Below, one piece after another: positions 1 through 5,241 of a stretch of DNA of 5,241 nucleotides (position 1 is the first letter of the stretch; the number at the start of each line of letters is the position of its first letter). The notes beneath the pieces were generated by a model. It was not told the DNA's origin. It saw only the letters and a list, made by a program, of their open reading frames with translations, and did not search any database. Origin of the DNA: Bordetella parapertussis (GTDB lineage: Bacteria > Pseudomonadota > Gammaproteobacteria > Burkholderiales > CAIKXV01); NCBI GenBank assembly GCA_945877995.1, contig CAMDXD010000305.1, forward strand, positions 1 to 5,241, written 5' to 3'. The position numbers were made by a program, and so were the translations under genes.

Positions 1-841
1 CGGACGCATCCCGCGCCGCCATGGATTCCCTGCGCTCGCCAACGATTTCCAGGTGATCGGCCCGGCAGCGCGCACGGTTGCGGAACTGTACGAGGTGTTC
101 CGTATCGTGGCGCAGCCGGAGGCCGCGGATCGGGCCTCGCTGGCCTTTGGCGACCGGCCGCTGCCGCAGGCGCTGCAGCCCGGGACGCTGCGCAGGCTGC
201 GCATCCGCTACGTATCCGGTATCGGCAGCGAGCCGGTCGACCCGCAGGTGCGCGCCGCGATCGCCCAGGCCGCGCAGCAGGTCGCCGCGCTCGGCCACGA
301 GGTGGTCGAGGGGCCAGTGCCGTTCGACATCGACCAGGTCGATGCGATCCGCGGCGTGCTCAGCGGCGCGGCCGTGGCGCGCGTGGTCGAGAAGCATGCC
401 GACTGGCGCGAGAAGGTAGGCGAAGCCATCCTCGACTGGGGCACGAAGGGCTTGCGCCTGACCGCGACCGACTACGTGAACGCGCTCGATTCGCTGCAGG
501 CGCTGCGCGCCCGCGCGAGCGCCGAGTTCGAGACCTTCGACATCCTGTTGACCGCGACTTCCACCGCCATGCCCTGGCCGGTCGAGCACTCGTTCCCGAA
601 GGAGATCGATGGCCGGCCCGCCGCCGCGCGCGGGTCGGGGCTCTTTTCGGGTTATGTAAACGCCGCGGGCCTGCCGGCGATCAGCGTCCCTGTCGATCCG
701 TCGCCAGCAGGCCTGCCGATCGGCATGCAGCTGGTCGGGGCGTTCGGCGACGACCTCACCGTGCTGCAGCTGGCACGGCAGTTCGAGGAAGCGCATCCGT
801 GGGCCGCGCGCTGGCCCGCGATCGCCACCGCCAGCGCGTGA
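1..841 (+). CDS. Amidase signature family hydrolase, C-terminal part (5' end outside window)
   Basis: The frame is open from base 2 to the TGA at 839-841, giving 279 residues without a start, so this is the C-terminal part of a protein whose family members usually have about 450-500 residues. The visible part begins with GRIPRRHGFPALANDF and then QVIGPAARTVAEL, the segment that in this family closely follows the glycine/serine-rich signature. The catalytic Ser-cisSer-Lys residues are therefore upstream and cannot be checked. The late motif GYVNAAGLPAISVPV followed by LPIGMQLVG is the characteristic C-terminal core of amidases and GatA-like proteins. Family members hydrolyse carboxamide bonds to acid plus ammonia, normally in the cytoplasm. 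The GTG at base 53 lies inside the conserved core and is not a start. A true GatA is possible but less likely, because no gatB or gatC follows; the next gene is a periplasmic binding protein. Family assignment is secure; the substrate is unknown. Confidence 0.95.
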   Translation, partial: GRIPRRHGFPALANDFQVIGPAARTVAELYEVFRIVAQPEAADRASLAFGDRPLPQALQPGTLRRLRIRYVSGIGSEPVDPQVRAAIAQAAQQVAALGHEVVEGPVPFDIDQVDAIRGVLSGAAVARVVEKHADWREKVGEAILDWGTKGLRLTATDYVNALDSLQALRARASAEFETFDILLTATSTAMPWPVEHSFPKEIDGRPAAARGSGLFSGYVNAAGLPAISVPVDPSPAGLPIGMQLVGAFGDDLTVLQLARQFEEAHPWAARWPAIATASA

Positions 842-902
842 TGCGTTGAGCCACCTTCGATCCGGCCGGTACGGTTCATGCATGGCTGGATGTACCGACA
901 CT

Positions 903-906
903 GGAG
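903..906 (+). promoter_or_regulatory. Shine-Dalgarno site of the Bug-family gene
   Basis: GGAG sits seven bases before the ATG at 914. It decides the start: the in-frame ATG at 878 has no comparable site and would add twelve residues in front of an otherwise normal signal peptide. Confidence 0.8.
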
Positions 907-913
907 TATTCCA

Positions 914-1885
914 ATGAAACTGCCTGCCCGCGCACTTCTGCTTTCGTTCGCCGCATTCGCCGTGATCCTCGCCGCGGGTGCCTCTGCCCAGGACTATCCG
1001 CAGCGCAGCGTGCGGCTGGTGATCCCTTTCCCGCCGGGCGGCGCGACCGACGGCCTCGCCCGTGTCGTCGGCCAGAGCCTGACGGCGAGCTGGGGACAGC
1101 AGATCGTGGTCGACAACCGGCCGGGGGCCGGCGGCAACATCGGCGCGATGAGCGTGGCGAAGGCCCCGCCCGATGGCTACACGCTGTTCATGGTCGGCCT
1201 CAGCCACGCCGCCAACCTCAGCCTGTACAAGAAACTCGACTACCACCCGCTGCGCGACTTCACGCCGATCACGCAGGTGGTGTCGATCGACACCTTCCTC
1301 GCGGTGCATCCGTCGCTGCCGGTGAAGTCGGTGAAGGAACTGCTCGCGCTGGCCCGTGCGAAGCCGGGCAGCCTCAACTATGCCTCCGGTGGCAACGGCA
1401 GTTCGCCGCATATGGCGATGGAACTTTTCAAGAGCCTGGCGAAGGTCGACATCGTGCACGTGCCGTACAAGGGTACCGAGTCGGTCATCGGTCTGATGCG
1501 CGGCGAAGCCGGCATGATCTTCGAGAACCTGATTTCGATCGGTGCGCAGATCAAGAGCGGCAAGCTGCGCGCGCTGGCGATCGGCAGCCCCCGGCGGTCG
1601 GCCGCGATGCCCGACATCCCGACGGTGTCCGAAGCCGGCGTGCCGGGCTACGCCGTTTCGCTCTGGTTCGGCATGCTCGGGCCGGCCGGGCTGCCGAAGG
1701 CGATCGTCGACAAGGCGTGGCGCGACACCGCCGCGCTGCTGAAGACCGCCGAAGTGCGCGAACGGTTCGCGAGCCTGGGTGCCGACCCGATCGGCAGCAC
1801 GCCGGACGCGTTCACCGCCTTCATCAAGACCGAAATCGCCAAGTGGGAGAAGGTCATCCGCGGGGCGAACATCCAGGTCGATTGA
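914..1885 (+). CDS. Bug/TctC-family tripartite tricarboxylate transporter substrate-binding protein
   Basis: This encodes a 323-residue periplasmic solute-binding protein of normal length for the family. Residues 1-25 form a Sec signal peptide: basic MKLPAR, a hydrophobic core, and an ASA cleavage site before QDYP. Family hallmarks follow in order: RLVIPFPPGGATD (34-46), the first ligand-binding loop; VVDNRPGAGGNIGA (65-78); DGYTL (87-91); YASGGNGSSPHMAMELF (156-172), the second loop; and HVPYKG (182-187). Family members such as the Bordetella Bug proteins bind small carboxylates or related compounds, and some work with TctAB membrane subunits, which are absent here; orphan Bug genes are common in Burkholderiales. 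The gene begins 72 bases after the amidase and may share its transcript, which would fit uptake of the amidase substrate, but that is inference. No cysteine lipobox is present, so the protein should be soluble in the periplasm. The ligand cannot be predicted. Confidence 0.95.
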   Translation: MKLPARALLLSFAAFAVILAAGASAQDYPQRSVRLVIPFPPGGATDGLARVVGQSLTASWGQQIVVDNRPGAGGNIGAMSVAKAPPDGYTLFMVGLSHAANLSLYKKLDYHPLRDFTPITQVVSIDTFLAVHPSLPVKSVKELLALARAKPGSLNYASGGNGSSPHMAMELFKSLAKVDIVHVPYKGTESVIGLMRGEAGMIFENLISIGAQIKSGKLRALAIGSPRRSAAMPDIPTVSEAGVPGYAVSLWFGMLGPAGLPKAIVDKAWRDTAALLKTAEVRERFASLGADPIGSTPDAFTAFIKTEIAKWEKVIRGANIQVD

Positions 1886-1927
1886 GCCGGGACGGATCGC
1901 CCGCCTGCCGGTCGCGGGGCCGACGTT

Positions 1928-1952
1928 GCGCGCCGGCCGCCGCCGGTCGCGC
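1928..1952. repeat. GC-rich inverted repeat, possible transcription terminator
   Basis: GCGCGCCGGC (1928-1937) pairs with the sequence 1942-1952 to give ten base pairs with one bulged T at 1947 and a four-base loop. It starts 42 bases after the Bug stop codon, a suitable place for a terminator. No T tract follows (the next bases are ATCGGACT), so it is not a standard intrinsic terminator; it could be a Rho-assisted site, an RNA-stabilising hairpin, or chance in GC-rich DNA. Confidence 0.3.
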
Positions 1953-1963
1953 ATCGGACTGAC

Positions 1964-2002
1964 GCGGTCGACTGACACTGTAGACTGGTGCGGTCGACAG
2001 AC
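1964..2002. repeat. Direct repeat GCGGTCGACNGAC, two copies, candidate operator
   Basis: GCGGTCGACTGAC (1964-1976) and GCGGTCGACAGAC (1990-2002) differ at one base and start 26 bases apart. Each contains the palindrome GTCGAC. The copies lie about 80-115 bases before the b561 start, a plausible place for a regulator binding site, and the spacing is between two and three helical turns. No particular regulator is recognised. Confidence 0.35.
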
Positions 2003-2056
2003 GGACACGCTGCACCCGGTGCCTTGCGGCGTATCGACGTAGTAATATCCACAGGT

Positions 2057-2078
2057 TTGCCCTGCAGCCCGCAGGCAA
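2057..2078 (+). promoter_or_regulatory. Hairpin covering the ribosome binding region of the b561 gene
   Basis: TTGCCCTGC (2057-2065) pairs with GCAGGCAA (2071-2078), forming eight base pairs with one bulged C and a five-base loop. The 3' arm contains the only Shine-Dalgarno-like AGG (2073-2075) before the ATG at 2080, so folding would hide it. This might limit translation, but eight base pairs could also arise by chance. Confidence 0.3.
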
Positions 2079-2079
2079 C

Positions 2080-2661
2080 ATGAAGGCGCGACCGTGTCGC
2101 TGCCGCCAGAGCCCGCCCGGAGACAGCATCCTGCCCGCCTTGCGCTACCTGCCACCTGCCCGATGGTTGCACTGGATCACCGCCGGCCTGATGCTGGTGA
2201 TCATCGTCGCCGGGCTCTGGATCGTCTATTTCGAGCCGGCCGACGAGGCGTTCAAGATGCGCCTCTACAACGTGCACGAGAGCCTGGGCGTGATCGTGTT
2301 CGTCCTGGCCCTGGCGCGCGTCGTCCATCGTCGGCTGCATCCGCCGCCGCCGCTGCCAGCCGATACGCCCGCACTGGTCAGCCTGTGTGCGCACATGACC
2401 CATGTCGCGCTGTATGCGCTGCTGTTCCTGATGCCGGTGATCGGCTTCCTCGCGACCAATGCGTGGGGTTTCCCGCTGTCGGTATTCGGCGTGCTGCCGC
2501 TGCCGTCCCCGATCGGCAAGAACGAGCCGTTGGCGCAATGGCTTTCGCTGTTCCACTGGTGCGGGGCGATCACGATCATCCTGCTGATCGGAGGCCATCT
2601 GGCCGGCGTCGTGTACCACACGTTCGTCCGCCGTGACGGCCTCCTGAAACGGATGACCTAG
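2080..2661 (+). CDS. Cytochrome b561-family membrane protein
   Basis: This encodes a 193-residue di-haem-type cytochrome b561 protein (CybB/YodB type), an inner-membrane electron carrier taking electrons from quinol or another donor. Four hydrophobic helices are visible at about residues 32-51, 67-84, 104-124 and 157-178. Histidines sit where the family places its haem ligands and neighbours: H31 in RWLHW, H66 in VHESLG, H108 in HVALY, H159 and H173. The C-terminal YHTFVRRDGLLKRM closely matches the usual family ending. The ATG at 2080 is the only ATG ahead of the first helix but has a weak binding site (AGG at 2073-2075) and adds an unusual leader MKARPCRCRQSPPGDS. Family proteins normally begin roughly a dozen residues before the first histidine, so the in-frame TTG at 2140, giving M-RYLPPARWLHW, is a serious alternative. 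The gene ends just before opgH and is probably its operon partner. Family call is strong; the redox partner is unknown. Confidence 0.92.
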   Translation: MKARPCRCRQSPPGDSILPALRYLPPARWLHWITAGLMLVIIVAGLWIVYFEPADEAFKMRLYNVHESLGVIVFVLALARVVHRRLHPPPPLPADTPALVSLCAHMTHVALYALLFLMPVIGFLATNAWGFPLSVFGVLPLPSPIGKNEPLAQWLSLFHWCGAITIILLIGGHLAGVVYHTFVRRDGLLKRMT

Positions 2662-2662
2662 C

Positions 2663-2665
2663 AGG
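2663..2665 (+). promoter_or_regulatory. Shine-Dalgarno-like AGG deciding the opgH start
   Basis: AGG lies two bases before the ATG at 2668 but eight bases before a second in-frame ATG at 2674. The spacing favours translation from 2674 (MSNETPAADR). The two proteins differ by only two residues, so function is unaffected. Confidence 0.45.
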
Positions 2666-2667
2666 CG

Positions 2668-4470
2668 ATGCAGATGTCGAACGAAACACCCGCCGCGGAC
2701 CGGCTGGCCGTGGCCCCCGAACGCGTTCTTCCCTCCATGAGATGGCGCCGCGCCGGCTTTGCCGCGCTGGTGCTGTCGACCTCGGGCGCGCTGCTCTGGC
2801 TGATGGCGCTGACGCTGTTTGTCGACGATGTCGACCCGATCGGGCTGCTGATGCTGGCGCTCTTTGCCTTGACGCTGCCCTGGACCACGATCGGGTTCTG
2901 GAACGCCGTGATCGGCTTCGCGGTGATGACTTTCAGCCGCGACCCGGCGAGCGCGGTGGCACCCGACCTGTGCAACGTAGCTGACGATACGCCCATCGAC
3001 ACCACCACCGCGCTGCTGATCTGTGTGCGCAACGAGGATACGCGGCGGCTGCGGCGCAACCTCGAATGGATGCTGCAGGGGCTCGTCACCACCGGTCATG
3101 CGTCCGCCTTCCATCTCTACATGCTGAGCGACAGCGACGACGCAGCCATAGCCGCCGCCGAGGCGGAGACGGCTGTGGCGCTTTCCGCGCGCTTCGACGG
3201 CCTCGTGCAGGTGACCTATCGGCAGCGTACCGTCTGCACCGGCTACAAGGCGGGCAACATCCGCGACTTCTGCGAACGCTGGGGCGACCGCCATCCGTTC
3301 GCGATCGTGCTCGATGCCGACAGCGTGATGACCGCGCAGTCGATGCTGCGGCTGGTGCGCATCATGCAGGCGCGTCCGCACCTCGGGATCGTGCAGACGC
3401 TGGTGACCGGCCTGCCGAGCGCGAGCCCGTTTGCACGGGTGTTCCAGTTCGGCATGCGCCTGGGCATGCGGTCGTACACGCTCGGCTCCGCATTCTGGCA
3501 GGGCGATTGCGGTCCCTACTGGGGCCACAACGCGATCCTGCGCGTCGCGCCGTTCACAGCGCATTGCCACCTGCCGGTGCTGCCCGGCGGCCCGCCGCTC
3601 GGCGGTCATGTGCTCAGCCACGACCAGGTCGAGGCGGTGCTGATGCGCCGTGCCGGCTACGAAGTACGGGTACTTCCGGTCGAAGAAGGCAGCTGGGAAG
3701 AGAATCCGCCGGCGCTGCCCGAGTTCATCCGCCGCGACCTGCGCTGGTGCCAGGGCAACATGCAGTACCTGAAACTGCTCGGGCTGCGCGACCTGTTGCC
3801 GGTAAGCCGCATCCAGCTGGTGCTGGCGATCGCGATGTATTTCGGCTCGCTCGCCTGGTTGCTGCTCATGTTCGCGGGGCTGGTGCGGCAGCTGCCGCTG
3901 CGCCCCGATACCGGCCTGATGCTGTTCGTGGCCATCCTCACCATGACCTTCGCGCCGAAGCTGGCGACCCTGCTCAACGTGCTGGCGCGTGCGCGGCTGC
4001 GGGCCGCCTTCGGCGGAACGCTGCGCATCCTGGCCAGCGCCTTCATCGAACTGCTGCTGACCACGCTGCTGGCGCCGGTTTCGGCGGTCGCCATCAGCAT
4101 CTTCCTGCTCGGCCTGCCGTTCGGCCGCCGCGTCGGCTGGACTGCCCAGCAGCGCGACGCCGCGCAGGTGCCGCTATCGGTGGCGGTGCGCTGCCTCTGG
4201 CCACAGGCGCTGACCGGCCTGATCCTGGCCGGCGCGACGCTGTGGATCGCGCCCGGGGCATTCTGGTTCGGCCTGCCGATCTACCTCGGCCTGCTGCTTG
4301 CGATACCGCTCGCGATGGCCTCGGCCTCGCCCGCCCTCGGCCGGACAATGGCGCGCGCCGGCCTCTGCCGCACGCCCGATGAGACATGGCCGGCTGCGGC
4401 GGTGGCAACCGACGCCGCCGCCGAACTGTTCGCGCCCGGCGTCGAGCCCGCGCTGGCGGCGAACGGCTGA
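2668..4470 (+). CDS. opgH: Glucans biosynthesis glucosyltransferase OpgH (MdoH), compact form
   Basis: This encodes a 600-residue inner-membrane GT2-family glucosyltransferase that uses UDP-glucose to build the linear backbone of osmoregulated periplasmic glucans and passes it across the membrane. Helices near 30-51 and 57-88 come first, then the cytoplasmic catalytic domain: ICVRNED (118-124), LSDSDD (153-158), GYKAGNIRDFCERWG (192-206), VLDADSVM (214-221) with the metal/UDP-binding aspartates, FWQGDCGPYWGHNAILRV (276-293), LSHDQVEA (316-323) with the probable catalytic aspartate, and RRDLRWCQGN (355-364). Helices follow at about 383-405, 414-435, 455-482, 514-529 and 532-551. E. coli OpgH has about 850 residues; this protein lacks most of its long cytoplasmic N-terminal region, which binds FtsZ there, and most of its C-terminal tail. 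Comparably short forms occur in other proteobacteria. The gene follows the b561 gene by six bases (twelve if ATG 2674 is used) and overlaps the next gene by one. No opgG is in the window. The call is very secure. Confidence 0.96.
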   Translation: MQMSNETPAADRLAVAPERVLPSMRWRRAGFAALVLSTSGALLWLMALTLFVDDVDPIGLLMLALFALTLPWTTIGFWNAVIGFAVMTFSRDPASAVAPDLCNVADDTPIDTTTALLICVRNEDTRRLRRNLEWMLQGLVTTGHASAFHLYMLSDSDDAAIAAAEAETAVALSARFDGLVQVTYRQRTVCTGYKAGNIRDFCERWGDRHPFAIVLDADSVMTAQSMLRLVRIMQARPHLGIVQTLVTGLPSASPFARVFQFGMRLGMRSYTLGSAFWQGDCGPYWGHNAILRVAPFTAHCHLPVLPGGPPLGGHVLSHDQVEAVLMRRAGYEVRVLPVEEGSWEENPPALPEFIRRDLRWCQGNMQYLKLLGLRDLLPVSRIQLVLAIAMYFGSLAWLLLMFAGLVRQLPLRPDTGLMLFVAILTMTFAPKLATLLNVLARARLRAAFGGTLRILASAFIELLLTTLLAPVSAVAISIFLLGLPFGRRVGWTAQQRDAAQVPLSVAVRCLWPQALTGLILAGATLWIAPGAFWFGLPIYLGLLLAIPLAMASASPALGRTMARAGLCRTPDETWPAAAVATDAAAELFAPGVEPALAANG

Positions 4471-5241
4471 TGCGCAAGGTCTTTGCCTGGCTGCTGGCGG
4501 CCGCTGCGTTGGCAGGAATGGTCGGCTGTACGGTCATCGACCCGGCACGCCGCGCGGCGATGCCGTTGCAGGCCGAGTTCATCAACGCCAGCCAGCCGAC
4601 GCGGTGCGCGGAAGAAGACAACGTCTATGTGAAGGTCGTGGGCACCGGCATCGCTGCGTTCCGGATCGTGGCCGAGCATCCGCCGTACATTGCCTCGGTG
4701 GTGAAAGACAGCACGGCGCCCGACTTCACGAACTGCGACATGTCGAACGACCCGGTGTACACGTTCGAACCTCGAACGGTGACCCTGTACGAGGACGCCC
4801 GTACGCGACTGGTGGGACACGCATTCCCGACGTTCTGGCGGCCGGAGTCGGTCGATTTCCGCGTGGGCGACCGCGTGGAGCGCGGCCTGCATCTCGTGCA
4901 ACTGGTGCGGCTGGCGGTTCCCGGCCCGGAGCCCGCGCCGCGCGATGTCGAGATCCTCGTGCTCTATCCGTCGGACGGCTACTGGCGCCCCAAGCCGCTG
5001 CCGCCATCGACGCTGCCCGACAGTGCCTATGGCAGTTCCTTCCTGTTCGGTCCGATCGAGCATGACGGCCGCCCGTATGTCGCGCTGCGCGAAGTCACCT
5101 TTGACCCGGTACGCGAGAACTTCGACCTGGTGTTCCGCGATGGTTCGAGCGGGCGCCTGGGCGTCGCCGAGGCGTCGCGCAAGCAGCTCGTGCTGTCGCT
5201 ATCGCTCGACGGGCCGCTGGCGCCCGGCCGCCCGTTCGCGG
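4470..5241 (+). CDS. Predicted lipoprotein of unrecognised family, coupled to opgH (3' end outside window)
   Basis: The ATG at 4470 shares its A with the opgH stop TGA (4468-4470), and the frame stays open for 257 codons to the window end. No clear Shine-Dalgarno site precedes it, so translation probably depends on ribosomes finishing opgH. The N-terminus MRKVFAWLLAAAALAGMVGC is a lipoprotein signal peptide: two basic residues, a hydrophobic core and a lipobox-like MVGC with C20 as the lipidated residue. M at -3 is less common than L. T follows the cysteine, not D, which by the E. coli rule favours the outer membrane. The rest is soluble and rich in alternating hydrophobic and polar residues, suggesting beta structure (for example NVYVKVVGTG 51-60, and HLVQLVRLAV 141-150). 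C46 and C89 could form a disulfide. I do not recognise the family. Its position suggests a role in glucan export, modification or sensing, which is inference. E. coli also has a lipoprotein gene, yceK, after mdoH, but it is far smaller and not evidently related. Confidence 0.85.
   Translation, partial: MRKVFAWLLAAAALAGMVGCTVIDPARRAAMPLQAEFINASQPTRCAEEDNVYVKVVGTGIAAFRIVAEHPPYIASVVKDSTAPDFTNCDMSNDPVYTFEPRTVTLYEDARTRLVGHAFPTFWRPESVDFRVGDRVERGLHLVQLVRLAVPGPEPAPRDVEILVLYPSDGYWRPKPLPPSTLPDSAYGSSFLFGPIEHDGRPYVALREVTFDPVRENFDLVFRDGSSGRLGVAEASRKQLVLSLSLDGPLAPGRPFA

Larger units (their letters stand above)
1886..2079. other. Intergenic region between the Bug gene and the b561-opgH operon
   Basis: These 194 bases contain no credible gene. 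In order they hold a 10-base direct repeat GCCGGTCGCG (1907-1916 and 1942-1951), a strong GC hairpin (1928-1952), a 13-base near-perfect direct repeat (1964-1976 and 1990-2002), a short AT-richer patch (2040-2053, including TAATAT) and a hairpin just before the b561 start (2057-2078). The promoter of the downstream operon should lie here, but no convincing pair of -35 and -10 boxes can be picked out by eye. Confidence 0.6.

Noticed and set aside
867..897. Inverted repeat CGGTAC / GTACCG between the amidase and Bug genes.
   Set aside because: It has only six base pairs around a 19-base loop and no T tract; this is easily expected by chance.
878..913. Upstream in-frame ATG giving a 335-residue Bug protein.
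   Set aside because: It lacks a ribosome binding site and puts twelve residues before a normal signal peptide; ATG 914 with GGAG at 903-906 is better.
2043..2048. TAATAT as a possible -10 promoter element for the b561-opgH operon.
   Set aside because: It matches the consensus at only four of six positions and has no acceptable -35 box at 16-18 bases, so it was not called as a promoter.
2045..2053. ATATCCACA, one mismatch from the DnaA box TTATCCACA.
   Set aside because: It is a single imperfect copy with no cluster, AT-rich unwinding region or replication genes nearby, so an origin is not supported.
1648..3621. A 657-codon open frame on the minus strand across the Bug gene end, the intergenic region, the b561 gene and part of opgH.
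   Set aside because: Its translation is rich in H, R, Q and D with no domain or membrane pattern, and it lies opposite three well-supported genes. This is the usual mirror frame of GC-rich coding DNA.
3066..4382. A 438-codon plus-strand frame inside opgH.
   Set aside because: It is an alternative frame of opgH, rich in A, R and P, with no motif, while the opgH frame carries every family motif.
4281..5063. A 260-codon minus-strand open frame and a 255-codon plus-strand frame (4298-5065) over the end of opgH and the lipoprotein gene.
   Set aside because: Both have arginine-rich, low-complexity translations and conflict with the lipoprotein frame, which has a signal peptide and a start coupled to opgH.

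Overview
The window is a uniformly GC-rich stretch of a bacterial chromosome in which all genes lie on the + strand. A Bug/TctC-type periplasmic binding protein next to an amidase, together with proteobacterial cytochrome b561 and OpgH-type glucosyltransferase genes, points to a betaproteobacterium, most likely in or near the Burkholderiales. That placement is an inference from gene content. No RNA gene, mobile element or CRISPR array was found.

Left part (1-1885): the C-terminal 279 residues of an amidase-signature-family hydrolase whose start and catalytic Ser/Lys residues lie upstream of the window. After 72 bases comes a complete Bug-family solute-binding protein with a clean Sec signal peptide and a good ribosome binding site. 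The pair suggests uptake and hydrolysis of a small amide or carboxylate compound; the substrate cannot be read from the sequence.

Middle (1886-2079): a 194-base intergenic region with a bulged GC-rich hairpin that has an alternative pairing partner, a 13-base direct repeat spaced 26 bases apart, and a small hairpin just before the next start codon. These are candidate termination, operator and translation-control elements, all unproven.

Right part (2080-5241): three tightly packed genes that look like one operon. They encode a four-helix cytochrome b561-type membrane protein, then (6 or 12 bases later) a compact 600-residue OpgH-type glucan glucosyltransferase. The third, overlapping the opgH stop by one base, is a predicted lipoprotein of unrecognised family that runs off the window end. 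OpgH polymerises glucose from UDP-glucose into the backbone of osmoregulated periplasmic glucans. The lipoprotein would sit in the periplasmic space where the glucans are released and may be an accessory factor. The usual partner opgG is not in the window. The most interesting points are the unrecognised lipoprotein coupled to OpgH, the pairing with a b561 cytochrome, and the loss of both terminal extensions known from E. coli OpgH.
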